NCBI RefSeq assembly: GCF_019209865.1 | Contig: NZ_JAHUTT010000005.1 | Location: 58,644 to 122,643, forward strand | Origin: Shewanella sp. NIFS-20-20 | GTDB taxonomy: Bacteria > Pseudomonadota > Gammaproteobacteria > Enterobacterales > Shewanellaceae | Length of the DNA: 64,000 nt | Direction of reading: 5' to 3' | In this document: piece after piece, positions 27,662 to 38,347 of the stretch | Numbering within the stretch: position 1 is the first letter of the stretch | Layout of the letters: the number at the start of each line of letters is the position of its first letter | The notes under the pieces: generated by a model | What the model saw: only the letters and a program-made list of their open reading frames with translations | Told to the model about the DNA's origin: nothing | The model's database searches: none | Made by a program: the position numbers and the translations under genes

Positions 27662-30600
27662 ATGGCCTTGAAAGATGCAATGCCTTCAGTACTACTCGAA
27701 AACGTAGTTAGTCTTATTCACTCAAAAGTCCCTCACACTCAAGCGAAGCAAGTGGAGCAATTGGCTATTTGCTTGTATTCCAACATGTCTAAAGACGATT
27801 TACACATGCGCAATGACAGCGATTTGTATGGCGCTGTGATGAGCTTGTGGAATGCGCTTAATAAAACGGCCTGTGGTGATACCCATATTCGTGTATTTAA
27901 CCCAAGCCAAGCCAAGCATGGTTGGCAGTCAGCGCATTCAGTGATAGAAGTGATTTCTCCCGACATGCCGTTTTTAATCGATTCGGTAGGCATGTTATTA
28001 AATCGTTTAGGGATCACCGCTCATATCATGTTGCATACGCCGTTGGCGATAGACCGAACGAGTGACGGCGTATCTCATATTAGCTTTATCAATGATAATC
28101 GGAGTGACGCTGAAAAAGTGGCTGTATTTGCGATTGAAATCGACCGCCAGAATAATGGCCAAGAGATCAAATTGCTTGAACAAGAAATTCACTCGGTGCT
28201 GTCTGATGTGGCCGCTTCGGTACACGATTGGCAGGCGATGTCGCAAAAACTGGCCGATACCATTGAGCAATTACCCAAGTTACCTTTCCCTGGCGATAAA
28301 CAGGAACTCACGGAAGCGGTTAACTTTTTAAGTTATCTTAAAAACCACCACTTTACTTTGCTTGGGTATCGTCAATATACCTTGAAACGAGTCAAAGGTG
28401 ATGTGGAGTTAGTGCCCAACATGGACACGGGCTTAGGCTTGATGCACAAGCCGGGTAAAAACCAACCGGATCAAGGGTTGTTGCTGTCGACCTTATCTGA
28501 AAATGCACGTAAAGAAGCGTTAGACAATAGCTTACTGATTTTAACTAAGAGCAGTGCTAAGAGTCGTGTTCACCGTCCGGCGTATGTCGATTATATCGGT
28601 GTTAAGCGCTTTGATAAGCAAGGCAATGTGATCGGTGAAGATAGATTCTTAGGGTTATATGCCTCCAATCTTTATAACCGCAGTCCCCGAGAAATCCCGT
28701 TATTGGCTGAGAAAGTGCAGCGTGTCATGGAAAAATCTGGCTTAGCGCCACGTTCACATGATTACAAAGCATTACTCAATATCCTTGAGAACTTACCGCG
28801 AGATGAGTTAATTCAAGCCAGTGTCGATGAATTGTCCTATGTGGCGCATGGTGTGCTGCAAATGCAAGACCGTGACAAGTTAAAGCTGTTTGTGCGTAAA
28901 GATGGCTTCGGTCGCTTCTTTTCTTGCATGGTGTACGTGTCTAAAGATCGGTACAACACTAAATTAAGAGAAGATACACAGCGCATCTTAGCGCGCCATT
29001 TTGCCAGTAGCGATCCGGTCGAATTTACCACCTACTTCTCCGAATCTACCTTGGCGAGAACGCACTATATCGTGAAAGTTGATAATAATAATATGGATGT
29101 CGATGTGTCTGCGATTGAAAATAACCTCATTGAAGCGGCCAAATCTTGGGAAGATAAACTCTATAGTGCGCTGAATACTGCCTTAGGTGATGATGCGGGC
29201 AACCGTTTAAATAAAAATTACCTCAATGCTTTCTCGCGCTCATATAAAGAAGATGTATTACCGAGTGCTGCGGTGGTTGACATGCAGCAACTTGAGGCAC
29301 TGGATGATGCTCATAAACTGGGCATGTTATTTTATCAGCCGCAAGAGTCAGCTCTTAAAGATAATAAAGTCCGCTTAAAGTTGTTCCATAAAGACGAACC
29401 GATCCATTTATCTGATGTGTTACCCATGTTGGAAAACTTTGGATTGCGAGTAATTAATGAGCGACCTTATGAAGTGAAGACCACCGATGGTCAAACCTTC
29501 TGGATCTTAGATTTCTTAATGACCATCCAAAGTGGTCGTACTGATAATTTGGTGGAAAGTCAGGATAGATTCCAACAAGCGCTTAGCGAAGTGTGGAATA
29601 AGCGTCTTGAAGACGATGGATTTAACCGGTTATTACTGGCCTCAAGTTTGTCTGGTCGCGAAGTGTCGGTGGTGCGTGGCTATGCCAAATATATGCGCCA
29701 GATTGATGCCACATTCTCGCAGTCATACATTGAAGAAACCTTTGGTCGTTATCCTGATATCGCTGAATTATTGTTGAAAATGTTTGCTCGTAAATTTAAT
29801 CCTAAGCTGAAAACTCGCAGCTTAGATAAATTACTTGAGCAAGTAGAAAAACGCCTTGATGATGTTTCAAGTCTCGATGATGACAGAATTATTCGTCGTT
29901 ATTTAGATTTAATTCATGCCACCTTGCGTACTAACTTCTATCAAATGAAAGATGGGGCGCCGAAGGATTACATTTCATTTAAATTTGCACCAGCGCAAAT
30001 CCCTGAGATGCCTAAACCCACCCCTAAATTTGAGATTTTTGTTTACTCGCCGCGCGTCGAAGGGGTTCACTTACGGGGGGGCAAAGTCGCCCGTGGTGGC
30101 TTACGTTGGTCAGATCGCCGTGAGGATTTCCGTACTGAAGTCTTAGGCTTAGTAAAAGCGCAACAGGTTAAAAATACCGTTATTGTTCCTGTGGGGGCGA
30201 AAGGCGGCTTTGTGTGTAAGCAAATGCCGCTTGATGCCGACCGTGATACCTTCTTTGCTGAAGGACAGGCATGTTACCGTTTATTTATCCGCGGTTTGTT
30301 AGATATCACCGACAATATTATTAACGGGGAACTTGTGCCGCCTGCCGAGGTGGTGCGTCATGATGAAGATGATGCTTATCTGGTGGTTGCCGCCGATAAA
30401 GGCACGGCGACGTTCTCGGATATCGCCAATGCCATCTCGTTGGAGTACAACTTCTGGTTAGGGGATGCCTTTGCCTCCGGTGGTTCTAATGGTTATGACC
30501 ATAAGAAAATGGGCATTACAGCCAAAGGCGCGTGGGAGTCGGTTAAACGTCATTTCCGTGAAATCGGTATTGATTGCCAATCGACTGACTTTACCTGTAT

Positions 30601-32503
30601 CGCTATTGGCGATATGGCGGGAGATGTCTTTGGTAATGGGATGCTGCTTTCTGAGCATACGTGCTTAGTGGCTGCCTTTAACCATATGCATATCTTTATT
30701 GACCCGAACCCTGATGCAGCTGTTAGCTATCAAGAGCGTCGTCGCTTATTTGATTTGCCGCGCTCCAGTTGGACTGACTACAACAGCCAACTGATTTCGC
30801 AAGGGGGTGGTATTTTCTTGCGAAGTGCTAAGTCTATCAATCTAAGCCCTGAAATGAAGCAGATGCTCGATACTAAAAAATCGAGTATGACACCGACGGA
30901 ATTAATGAAAGAACTGCTCAAGTCTAAAGTCGATTTGATTTGGAACGGCGGTATTGGTACTTACGTTAAAGCCAGCTCCGAAACCAACGCTGAAGTGGGT
31001 GACCGAGCAAATGATGCGTTACGCATTAATGGTAACGAGCTCAATGCTAAAATTATGGGCGAGGGGGGGAACTTAGGCTTTACTCAACTTGGCCGTATTG
31101 AATATGCTAGCAAAGGCGGCCGGATAAACACCGACTTTGTTGATAACGTCGGCGGGGTAGATTGCTCAGATAATGAAGTCAATATCAAAATCTTACTTAA
31201 TGCTTTAGTGGCTGATGGCGAATTAACGCTCAAGCAACGTAATCGCTTACTTGAAGAAATGACTGAAGATGTGAGCGAAATCGTCTTGAATGATTGTCGT
31301 GCTCAAACGCGTACGATTTCAGTTACGCAAGTGCATGGTGCTGATCAGCTTAAAGAGCAAATTCGTTTTATTCAGTATCTTGAAAAAGAAGGTAAGTTAG
31401 ATCGTGCCTTAGAATTCTTACCGAGTGAAGATGATTTGGCCGAGAGACTGGCGAAAAACCTGCCTCTTACCCGTCCAGAATTGTCAGTCTTGGTTGCCTA
31501 CGGCAAAATGGTGCTGAAAGAGCAATTAGTGACTCCGGAAATTACTGATGACAGCTTCTTAAGTAAATTGCTGATTGATTATTTCCCGCAGAAACTGCAA
31601 CAAATCTACAGTGGACGTATGGTACAACATCCGCTGCGTGGGGAGATTATTGCCACCAGTCTGGCCAATGAATTGGTCAACGACATGGGCTTTAATTTCG
31701 TCCAGCGTATGCAAGATGAGACTGGTGCCTCAGTTGCTGATGCCGCGATTTGTTATACTATTGCCCGAGAAGTCTTTGGTCTTGAAGAGTTAACTCAAAG
31801 CATCGCAGCGTTAAATGGTGTTATTCCAGCGATTGTTAAAGGGGAGATGTTGTTCCAGTTACGTCGCAATATGCGTCGTGCATGTCGATGGTTCCTACGT
31901 CATCGTCATCGTGCAATGAGTATTGAGCAAAATGTTGAGTTCTACCGCCCAGTCTTTGTGGAATTAACTGCCAATGTTAATCGCTACATGGTGCCTGAGG
32001 AAGTCAACGCGCTGGAACAAGAAAAGAATGCATTACTGCGTGAAGGTGTGACCGAAAAGGTCGCCACCGTCATTGCCAATATGAGCACGTTATTCTCGTC
32101 ACTAGACATTGCTCAAATTGCTCAACAAGAGAAGAAATCAGTCGCCTTAGTGTCTGAAACCTACTTCAAGTTGGGCGCACAGTTGGAACTTCACTGGTTC
32201 TTAGATCAAATCAGTGCCCAACCTGTGGCTAATCATTGGCAGGCATTAGCGAGAGCATCTTTCCGAGAAGAACTGGATTGGCAGCAACGCTCATTAGCAT
32301 CGGTCGTACTGGGTAGCTGTACTGATGTTTGTGAAGCTGATACCATTATTCGGCAGTGGATTGAACAAAATCAAGGTTTACTGGAACGTTGGTTCCATAT
32401 GCTAGCTGACTTTAAAACCTCGCGAACCCATGAATTTGCGAAGTTCTCAGTAGCATTACGGGAATTAAACTTATTGATCCTTCATTGCGAAGGTCAAAAG
32501 TAA
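27662..32503 (+). CDS. gdhB: NAD-specific glutamate dehydrogenase (large, about 180 kDa type)
   Basis: This enzyme deaminates glutamate to 2-oxoglutarate with NAD. At 1613 aa it belongs to the large GDH class of Streptomyces, Pseudomonas and Shewanella. Long N-terminal regulatory regions (about 1-700) precede the catalytic domain, where [11 protein letters not shown] (about 844-854) carries the substrate-binding lysine. The Rossmann-type part includes [19 protein letters not shown] and [15 protein letters not shown]-terminal helical region follows. It is a single transcription unit: 260 bases upstream to the previous operon, and its own terminator before pyrD. Confidence 0.95.
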   Translation: MALKDAMPSVLLENVVSLIHSKVPHTQAKQVEQLAICLYSNMSKDDLHMRNDSDLYGAVMSLWNALNKTACGDTHIRVFNPSQAKHGWQSAHSVIEVISPDMPFLIDSVGMLLNRLGITAHIMLHTPLAIDRTSDGVSHISFINDNRSDAEKVAVFAIEIDRQNNGQEIKLLEQEIHSVLSDVAASVHDWQAMSQKLADTIEQLPKLPFPGDKQELTEAVNFLSYLKNHHFTLLGYRQYTLKRVKGDVELVPNMDTGLGLMHKPGKNQPDQGLLLSTLSENARKEALDNSLLILTKSSAKSRVHRPAYVDYIGVKRFDKQGNVIGEDRFLGLYASNLYNRSPREIPLLAEKVQRVMEKSGLAPRSHDYKALLNILENLPRDELIQASVDELSYVAHGVLQMQDRDKLKLFVRKDGFGRFFSCMVYVSKDRYNTKLREDTQRILARHFASSDPVEFTTYFSESTLARTHYIVKVDNNNMDVDVSAIENNLIEAAKSWEDKLYSALNTALGDDAGNRLNKNYLNAFSRSYKEDVLPSAAVVDMQQLEALDDAHKLGMLFYQPQESALKDNKVRLKLFHKDEPIHLSDVLPMLENFGLRVINERPYEVKTTDGQTFWILDFLMTIQSGRTDNLVESQDRFQQALSEVWNKRLEDDGFNRLLLASSLSGREVSVVRGYAKYMRQIDATFSQSYIEETFGRYPDIAELLLKMFARKFNPKLKTRSLDKLLEQVEKRLDDVSSLDDDRIIRRYLDLIHATLRTNFYQMKDGAPKDYISFKFAPAQIPEMPKPTPKFEIFVYSPRVEGVHLRGGKVARGGLRWSDRREDFRTEVLGLVKAQQVKNTVIVPVGAKGGFVCKQMPLDADRDTFFAEGQACYRLFIRGLLDITDNIINGELVPPAEVVRHDEDDAYLVVAADKGTATFSDIANAISLEYNFWLGDAFASGGSNGYDHKKMGITAKGAWESVKRHFREIGIDCQSTDFTCIAIGDMAGDVFGNGMLLSEHTCLVAAFNHMHIFIDPNPDAAVSYQERRRLFDLPRSSWTDYNSQLISQGGGIFLRSAKSINLSPEMKQMLDTKKSSMTPTELMKELLKSKVDLIWNGGIGTYVKASSETNAEVGDRANDALRINGNELNAKIMGEGGNLGFTQLGRIEYASKGGRINTDFVDNVGGVDCSDNEVNIKILLNALVADGELTLKQRNRLLEEMTEDVSEIVLNDCRAQTRTISVTQVHGADQLKEQIRFIQYLEKEGKLDRALEFLPSEDDLAERLAKNLPLTRPELSVLVAYGKMVLKEQLVTPEITDDSFLSKLLIDYFPQKLQQIYSGRMVQHPLRGEIIATSLANELVNDMGFNFVQRMQDETGASVADAAICYTIAREVFGLEELTQSIAALNGVIPAIVKGEMLFQLRRNMRRACRWFLRHRHRAMSIEQNVEFYRPVFVELTANVNRYMVPEEVNALEQEKNALLREGVTEKVATVIANMSTLFSSLDIAQIAQQEKKSVALVSETYFKLGAQLELHWFLDQISAQPVANHWQALARASFREELDWQQRSLASVVLGSCTDVCEADTIIRQWIEQNQGLLERWFHMLADFKTSRTHEFAKFSVALRELNLLILHCEGQK

Positions 32504-32525
32504 ACTCATAATAATCAATCTAAAG

Positions 32526-32551
32526 CCCTGGCATATGCCGGGGTTTTTTTT
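32526..32551 (+). terminator. Terminator between gdh and pyrD
   Basis: ccctggc / gccgggg around the loop atat, with one T-G pair, followed by eight Ts. It ends 16 bases before the pyrD start, so pyrD is probably read from its own signal or by read-through. Confidence 0.88.
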
Positions 32552-32567
32552 AGGTCTAGGAGACGTC

Positions 32568-33590
32568 ATGTTTTATAAATTTGCGCAAAAAATCATGTTC
32601 CAAATGGATCCCGAACGAGCTCATCATTTGGCAATGACCAGTTTGCGCACTACCGCAAATTCACCGCTGGACTCCCTGTATCGTCAACATATCACACCAA
32701 CACCGGTAACCTGTATGGGGATTACCTTTGCCAACCCGGTAGGATTAGCCGCCGGTATGGACAAAGATGGCGAGGCCATTGACGCTTTTGCGGCAATGGG
32801 GTTTGGCCATATTGAAGTGGGTACTGTGACACCTAGGCCACAGCCGGGAAATGATTTGCCGCGTTTATTCCGATTAAAACCTGCCAAAGCCATTATTAAC
32901 CGCATGGGGTTTAATAATAAAGGGGTTGATTATTTGGTCGAAAACCTTAAAGCCAAAAAATCTGATATCGTAGTTGGCGTTAATATAGGCAAAAACCGTG
33001 ATACGCCGGTGGAACAAGGTAAAGATGATTATCTGATTTGTATGGAAAAGGTATATCAATATTCCGACTATATTGCAGTGAACATTTCATCGCCTAACAC
33101 CCCTGGTTTACGCTCATTACAATACGGTGAATTACTCGACGAATTATTGAGCGCTCTAAAAGAAAAGCAACTTGAACTCAGCACACAATTTAATAAGTAT
33201 GTGCCGATTGCTTTAAAAATTGCTCCCGATCTAAATGCAGATGAGATCGAAAAGATCGCCGCATCTTTGATCAAAAATAAATTCGACGCCGCGATTGCAA
33301 CGAATACGACCCTGACGCGTGATGGCGTGAGCGGTTTAAAGAATGCCGATGAAACAGGTGGCTTATCAGGCAAACCATTAACTGAATTGTCGACCAAAGT
33401 GATTGCCCAATTACATGGCCATTTAGCGGAACACATGCCCATCATTGGTGTGGGCGGCATTAACTCAGCCAATGATGCCATGGATAAAATAAAAGTGGGT
33501 GCATGCTTGGTACAAATTTATTCAGGTTTTATTTATCAAGGACCCGAATTAATTAAAGAAATTACGGATAAATATCGTAAAACTGTTTAA
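32568..33590 (+). CDS. pyrD: Dihydroorotate dehydrogenase (quinone), class 2
   Basis: PyrD oxidises dihydroorotate to orotate and passes electrons to quinone at the inner membrane. The 340-aa protein starts [20 protein letters not shown], the class 2 N-terminal helices that reach the membrane. The catalytic base serine is in [11 protein letters not shown], and FMN-binding segments include [13 protein letters not shown] and [11 protein letters not shown]. The ATG at 32568 has AGGAG five bases upstream; the frame can be extended to 32535, but that part lies inside the gdh terminator. zapC follows, as in E. coli. Confidence 0.97.
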   Translation: MFYKFAQKIMFQMDPERAHHLAMTSLRTTANSPLDSLYRQHITPTPVTCMGITFANPVGLAAGMDKDGEAIDAFAAMGFGHIEVGTVTPRPQPGNDLPRLFRLKPAKAIINRMGFNNKGVDYLVENLKAKKSDIVVGVNIGKNRDTPVEQGKDDYLICMEKVYQYSDYIAVNISSPNTPGLRSLQYGELLDELLSALKEKQLELSTQFNKYVPIALKIAPDLNADEIEKIAASLIKNKFDAAIATNTTLTRDGVSGLKNADETGGLSGKPLTELSTKVIAQLHGHLAEHMPIIGVGGINSANDAMDKIKVGACLVQIYSGFIYQGPELIKEITDKYRKTV

Positions 33591-33612
33591 TGGTTTTATC
33601 ATAATTAATTAA

Positions 33613-33688
33613 GATCAGCATCTGATCGTTGCGATCTAATAACCAGATCGTAGCGATCAAACTTTATACTAATTGATCTAATCACCAG
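33613..33688. repeat. GATC-rich inverted and direct repeats between pyrD and zapC
   Basis: Six GATC (Dam) sites fall within 66 bases, at 33613, 33624, 33633, 33646, 33655 and 33675. Two arms, tgatcgttgcgatct (33623-33637) and agatcgtagcgatca (33645-33659), form a 15-bp inverted repeat with two mismatches. gatctaatmaccag occurs twice (33633 and 33675). There is no T run, so it is not a normal terminator. Confidence 0.6.
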
Positions 33689-33770
33689 GATATAAAATTA
33701 TTTTGAAGTAGTGCGAAATTTGTACTATTATTTGCGAAAATATAGACAATTCTTTATTTAGGCTTTGGTT

Positions 33771-34316
33771 ATGTTATTAATGCCACAGAGGGATTGGCAG
33801 TGGGGATATAACGATACTCATCATGTCCTTGGTGCCTCATTAGGATCAGAAATGGAGTTTCTGACACCTTACGCTTATAAGCAACTGATCCCAGATGCTC
33901 GTGGTGTAATGGCATTTAATATGGATCACGCCAAATATTATATTGAGTTGATTGATAAAATAAAACTGCAACTGAATGTCGCTGATGCGCAGTTAGTGCA
34001 GGTCGCCCTAAATGCGACCGCAGCGCGCTTTATGTTAACACCGCAAATGCCGCGTTCGTGGTTTTTTAATCCCAGTCACCAATGTGTGTATGGTGAAGTG
34101 GGCAAAGTCGTTGAATTAGAAACTACCGCATCACAACGCACCAAAGTGCTTATCGTTGAAACGAGTCTGCAAGCCGCCTTGGTGATGATCTTAAATAAAC
34201 AATGCCATTTGACCGATCAAAAACACTTGCAACGTTTTGATGTCATTAAAGTCATGCACGATAGACTTCATCCTCCAATGGTGGCAGCGCAATCACTCGA
34301 TATCTCCGCAGCCTAA
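33771..34316 (+). CDS. zapC: Cell-division protein ZapC
   Basis: ZapC stabilises FtsZ protofilament bundles at the septum. The 181-aa protein (E. coli 180) shares the N-terminal DWQW.Y.D pattern, VALNATAARFMLTPQMPRSWFF, which matches E. coli [20 protein letters not shown], and the C-terminal IKVMHDRLHPP. It follows pyrD, the same order as E. coli pyrD-zapC. The ATG at 33771 has AGG eight bases upstream; TTG 33765 is a less likely start. Confidence 0.9.
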   Translation: MLLMPQRDWQWGYNDTHHVLGASLGSEMEFLTPYAYKQLIPDARGVMAFNMDHAKYYIELIDKIKLQLNVADAQLVQVALNATAARFMLTPQMPRSWFFNPSHQCVYGEVGKVVELETTASQRTKVLIVETSLQAALVMILNKQCHLTDQKHLQRFDVIKVMHDRLHPPMVAAQSLDISAA

Positions 34317-34407
34317 TGGCGTTCGTCGCTTTTTAGCCTCATCACGGTTTACTTGCTGACTCTGTTCGAGTCTAATAACCCTCTTTAAAAATGATGGGAT
34401 AATGATG

Positions 34408-34860
34408 ATGACAATATGGGTCGATGCGGATGCTTGCCCGGTCGTGATTAAAGAAATGCTTTATCGAGCGGCTGAACGAACGACAATAAATACCTATTTT
34501 GTTGCGAATCAAATGTTACGGATCCCACCAAGCCGATTTCTGCATACTATCAGAGTCGCCAGTGGCTTTGACGTGGCTGATAATGAAATTGTTAGGCGCT
34601 GTCAGGCCAAGGATCTGGTGATCACCAGTGACATCCCTTTAGCAGCAGAAGTTATCGCTAAGCAGGGCATTGCCTTAAGCCCCCGCGGTGAGTTATTTAC
34701 GATTGATAACATTGGTGAGCGCTTAACCATGCGTGACTTTTTTGATACCTTGCGAGCCAGTGGCATTCAAAGTGGTGGCCCGGCGGCACTCAATCAACAA
34801 GACAAACAGGCGTTTGCTGCCCAGCTAGACAAATATTTACAGCAACATAAACCTAAATAG
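34408..34860 (+). CDS. YaiI/YqxD (UPF0178, DUF188) family protein
   Basis: The 150-aa protein matches E. coli YaiI closely: [15 protein letters not shown] at the N-terminus with conserved acidic residues, [28 protein letters not shown], and [18 protein letters not shown]. The family has a PIN-like fold with acidic residues, but no confirmed activity. Three ATGs lie in a row (34402, 34405, 34408). The third fits best because GGGAT is seven bases upstream and it gives the family start [11 protein letters not shown]. Confidence 0.92.
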   Translation: MTIWVDADACPVVIKEMLYRAAERTTINTYFVANQMLRIPPSRFLHTIRVASGFDVADNEIVRRCQAKDLVITSDIPLAAEVIAKQGIALSPRGELFTIDNIGERLTMRDFFDTLRASGIQSGGPAALNQQDKQAFAAQLDKYLQQHKPK

Positions 34861-34944
34861 TATGATGAAGGCCGCTAAGCGTTGCTGCGTCCTTGCAGTA
34901 TTGAATCATCATGTTCTATTGGCGAGGATGTGTGGGTCCCTGAG

Positions 34945-36318
34945 CTATGGGGATTTTTGATATAACGTAAACGCTTGATTGGTCAACAGTGGCTTAAATT
35001 CCTCGGGTAATGCGGGTTGCGAATGACTTGTTATCACTAAACTGGCCACTGGCAAACTCGATATTTTATCGCGGTAAATCGGCAATATTGAGTTAGCAAT
35101 CATGCCTTCAAGGTGAGTGGCGTTGGCAAAATGATAACTGTAGAGTGTGGCTTGGTTGTGTTTCAGGAATAATGCGATGGGCGCTAAGGTGTAGCGCGTA
35201 TTCAGCCAAGGCAAAGCCAGTACTCCTATCAATAAAATGGCCACTGAGAATCGCAATTGAATACGGCACAAGCCGGTGGCATATCGACTGCAGACCCGTT
35301 GTAAAAAGCGACAACTGATCACGATAGCGGGTGGTAGTAAGGGCAGCAAGTACAACACAAGCTTGCTACTAACGACACTCAAGAAAATGAAACTGGGTAC
35401 CAACCAACAAAAACTGACCTTATCTATGATTGGCCATTGTCGATAGTGGGGTAAATCGTATATCAGTCTGGCTAATCCAGCGATGAAAAATGGTGAGATT
35501 GGTAACAAGATCAAGGGCATATTATACAAATAATAATAGAATGGCTCGCGATGAATACTCGCATTCACCATACGACCTAGGGTTTGTTGACCTAATAGTA
35601 ATTCAATATATTCAATGCCTTGATTTTGAAACGATACCAATAACAGCCAGATAGTCACCATGGCCGCAATGATCACTAATCCTTTCGCGAGTTTTATGGC
35701 GGCAAAAGCATGCCAGTCACGATTTAAGGTCAGTAAACTCACGATCGTCAATAACGGCACTAGGATGGCCGCGCCACCTTTAATCAGTATTCCTGTGCCG
35801 ATAAGCACATAAGGTAGAAACCAATAGCGACTGTGTTGTTCTGGGGCTTGATATTGACGAACCAATAAGCCAATTGCAGCAACGATACAAAGTGTCATCA
35901 AGGTATCCATGCGCAAGGCTAAACTCACACCAAAAGCATAAGGTAAACTGATATACGCCAGCGCAAACAGTTGTGCCGTCGGTTTATCGGCGATTCTATT
36001 CACTAAGCAATAACCGAGGTAGACGGTGGCTAGAAACGGGATCACACCCAATAATATCAAGGCCCAGGGCAGGGGATCGTGAGGTTGCCAATGAAAAATT
36101 GTGGCCAATAGCCAAAAATACAATGGTGGCTTATCAGGATACAATTGATCATTCACTTGCAAGACAAACCATTGGTGGTTTGCCAGCATCTCTTTGACTA
36201 TCACATAGTATTTCATCTCATCAGTGATATCAGGAAAGCGTAGCATACTGGCGACAATCATTAATATGACGAGGCTAATGACAAGTAGCGGATCTGTTTT
36301 ACCCTTCACAGCAATCAT
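34945..36318 (-). CDS. ArnT-like glycosyltransferase family 39 membrane protein
   Basis: About 457 aa with 11-12 predicted membrane helices. The N-terminal region has RFPDITDEMKYYVIVKEM (acidic pair in the first periplasmic loop, as in PMT/ArnT enzymes) and YPDKPPLYFWLLA. These enzymes move sugars from polyprenyl-phosphate donors to lipid A or proteins. No lipid A-aminoarabinose genes are nearby, so the acceptor is unknown. I use ATG 36318; GTG 36309 with GGAT upstream is an alternative. It is divergent from the HupE-like gene. Confidence 0.8.
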   Translation of the reverse strand: MIAVKGKTDPLLVISLVILMIVASMLRFPDITDEMKYYVIVKEMLANHQWFVLQVNDQLYPDKPPLYFWLLATIFHWQPHDPLPWALILLGVIPFLATVYLGYCLVNRIADKPTAQLFALAYISLPYAFGVSLALRMDTLMTLCIVAAIGLLVRQYQAPEQHSRYWFLPYVLIGTGILIKGGAAILVPLLTIVSLLTLNRDWHAFAAIKLAKGLVIIAAMVTIWLLLVSFQNQGIEYIELLLGQQTLGRMVNASIHREPFYYYLYNMPLILLPISPFFIAGLARLIYDLPHYRQWPIIDKVSFCWLVPSFIFLSVVSSKLVLYLLPLLPPAIVISCRFLQRVCSRYATGLCRIQLRFSVAILLIGVLALPWLNTRYTLAPIALFLKHNQATLYSYHFANATHLEGMIANSILPIYRDKISSLPVASLVITSHSQPALPEEFKPLLTNQAFTLYQKSP

Positions 36319-36507
36319 CCAAAACAGCAAACATGACTAAATACTAGGCTAAAGTGCTACGCGTGGGGCAATCAATGCTGCTTTATCAATATTCAGGCTG
36401 TTAACAGCCACTGTGGCTAAAGCGGACAATCATCTCGTTAACTCGTTGTTATTTTAGTATCAAATATTGATAGCGATCAAGTTATCTCATCAGTCACAAG
36501 GGTATGT

Positions 36508-36539
36508 TACTGATATACCATTATTCATTGATATCAGTA
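36508..36539. promoter_or_regulatory. Inverted repeat just before the HupE-like gene
   Basis: tactgatat (36508-36516) and atatcagta (36531-36539) are perfect 9-base arms separated by 14 bases, ending five bases before the ribosome site of the hupE-like gene. It could be an operator or an mRNA hairpin. A second overlapping pair, ggtat/atacc, lies at its left edge. Confidence 0.45.
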
Positions 36540-36553
36540 GGATGAGGTTAATA

Positions 36554-37147
36554 ATGATGCATAAAAGACATATCGAACTGCTATTGTCGGGATTGTTAGT
36601 ATTGGCAATCATTCCCCTGATTTATTTGTCGACCTTCACCGATTGGTTGGGGTTTGTGGCCTCAGGGATCCAGTCTCCTGTCACAGTAGTTGCACAGGTA
36701 TTGATGATGTTGGCTGTGGGGGTTTGGTCCGCTCAACTCGGGGGCCGGGCCTTGTGGTTTGTTCCGTTTTCGTTTACCGCACTGATGGTGGTGGGCACGC
36801 TGTTTGCCAACACGGCCTTATCCTTAGCAATGGCCAATGCCGGGATCATGTTTTCAGTGGTGGTCATGGGTGCCTTAATCTGTGATGCGACTCGTTTTTC
36901 TACTTTAGTGGCCGCTGCTATTGTGGGCGTCTTAGCTATCAGTCATGGTTATGCTTTAGGTCACACATTGGCGATAAGTGGTCAATTTGGCCCCTACTTA
37001 TTGGGCGTGGTGTTTACCGGCCTTTGCCTGAATTTGATTGGTGAGTTAAGCGGTTGTATTTTTGATAAAAATCAATCAAAACGATTGCAATATCGTCTAG
37101 GTGCCGTGATCTTATTGGCAGGCATTGTCATGATAGTCAGCCACTAG
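36554..37147 (+). CDS. HupE/UreJ-like membrane protein (possible nickel/cobalt permease)
   Basis: The 197-aa protein is almost wholly hydrophobic, with about six or seven membrane helices. GHTLAISGQFGPYLLGVVFT and VGVLAISHGYALGH place histidines within membrane segments, as in HupE/UreJ nickel permeases. This is weaker evidence than a full match: the usual N-terminal H-P-H signature is not visible. GAGG lies six bases before ATG 36554. No urease or hydrogenase gene is in this window, so metal import is an inference. Confidence 0.65.
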   Translation: MMHKRHIELLLSGLLVLAIIPLIYLSTFTDWLGFVASGIQSPVTVVAQVLMMLAVGVWSAQLGGRALWFVPFSFTALMVVGTLFANTALSLAMANAGIMFSVVVMGALICDATRFSTLVAAAIVGVLAISHGYALGHTLAISGQFGPYLLGVVFTGLCLNLIGELSGCIFDKNQSKRLQYRLGAVILLAGIVMIVSH

Positions 37148-37187
37148 ACACTGGTCGCGGCATACTGAATTTAATCAGCGATTGAGG

Positions 37188-38156
37188 TTATGACACTTGT
37201 TTTCGTACTAAGTGTAGGTCACGTTGATGATTGTCTGGGCTGTCAATTTCTATGGTAAAGCGCGATCCTTGGCTAGGTTGGCTCTCACAACGGATACGGC
37301 CGTGGATTGATAATAAGGCGCCTTGAACAATAGCTAACCCTAATCCAGTGCCGCCGGATACTTTCTTAGTGGTAAAAAAAGGTTTGAAAATTTGCGATCT
37401 GATATCTTCGGTCATGCCAATGCCATTATCCTGACAGGTGAGGGTAAGCTGCTGTAGATCGGTGAGCCTGACCTGCACATTAATTTGACCCGAAGTTTGT
37501 TCATCAAAAGCATGCCGAGCAGCATTGACAATTAAGTTATTGACCACTTGATAAAAGATAGTGGGATTCACACTAAACCAAATATCTTCAGGGCAATCAA
37601 TACTGACTTGATGCTGGCCAATTTGCGGGGTTAAATCATTGACGATTTGCGCAAGTTCCGTGGCGATATGAATTCTTTCGATTAACTGCAGCTGATATTG
37701 ATGACTGACGGTGTAAAAGTCTTTGATTAAGGAATTGAGCCTTAATAAATTACTGTGAAGAATATTGAGAGTTTCTTTATTATTATCAATATATTCTCTC
37801 AATTCTTCGTAACTGAGTTGGTCATTGGTTAAGCCTTGCTCCAACAATGTCAGTGAATCTTGACAATGGGTTACTGTGATAAGGCTGCTGCCCAACGGGG
37901 TGTTCATTTCATGGACGGCTTTGGCGATTAGTTCAGGGAGTGGGGCTTGGGTTTGTGCCTCAGCCAGCGGAGGCGGCGTTGCCACTTGCTGCGTTATTTT
38001 TACCTGATTGCGCATCAGTAAATATTGGCCGCTGACCAACACTAGGAACACTAATAATAACGTGTCAGCAGGCCAATCAAACCATAACCAAGCGAGTGCT
38101 GCGACCATTTCAGCTATCAGCAGTAGAGCAAGGTGGTAAAATAAGCGAATTGGCAT
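37188..38156 (-). CDS. Membrane histidine kinase, orphan
   Basis: The 322-aa protein has two short N-terminal membrane helices (about 5-25 and 30-48) with almost no periplasmic loop. A phosphoacceptor region follows with H82 in AKAVHEMNTPLGSSL, then a HATPase domain with N-box VNNLIVNAARHAF, G1 DNGIGM, F-box FKPFFTTKK and G2 GGTGLGLAI. All kinase residues look intact. There is no response regulator beside it, so its partner is elsewhere. It may sense the membrane or act via a soluble partner. Confidence 0.88.
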   Translation of the reverse strand: MPIRLFYHLALLLIAEMVAALAWLWFDWPADTLLLVFLVLVSGQYLLMRNQVKITQQVATPPPLAEAQTQAPLPELIAKAVHEMNTPLGSSLITVTHCQDSLTLLEQGLTNDQLSYEELREYIDNNKETLNILHSNLLRLNSLIKDFYTVSHQYQLQLIERIHIATELAQIVNDLTPQIGQHQVSIDCPEDIWFSVNPTIFYQVVNNLIVNAARHAFDEQTSGQINVQVRLTDLQQLTLTCQDNGIGMTEDIRSQIFKPFFTTKKVSGGTGLGLAIVQGALLSIHGRIRCESQPSQGSRFTIEIDSPDNHQRDLHLVRKQVS

Positions 38157-38301
38157 GCCTTCTAGTCCTTTGTCTTAGTCAAAACATCCATGTTAATGCC
38201 GAGATATGACGATACTGTGTTAAGTTTAGACCAATGTGATGGCTTATACAGGCGCATGTAGGGTTTTAGCCCGAGAGAGGGAAGGCAATGAGCCACATGG
38301 G

Positions 38302-38340
38302 AAAAAGCAGTACATCAGAGCGACAAGGACTGATGTACTG
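38302..38340 (-). terminator. Terminator of the J-domain protein cluster
   Basis: On the minus strand, cagtacatcag (38340-38330) pairs perfectly with ctgatgtactg (38318-38308) and is followed by CTTTTT. It lies just past the stop of the last cluster gene. An outer pair, tagcccgaga near 38266 with tctcgggtta near 38341, could add to the fold. Confidence 0.8.
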
Positions 38341-38347
38341 TCTCGGG

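Noticed and set aside
32535..32567. Longer pyrD start at 32535
   Set aside because: That ATG is inside the gdh terminator hairpin; the ATG at 32568 has AGGAG and the family N-terminus.
37148..37187. Terminator between the convergent HupE-like and kinase genes
   Set aside because: No hairpin with a T run could be found in this 40-base gap.
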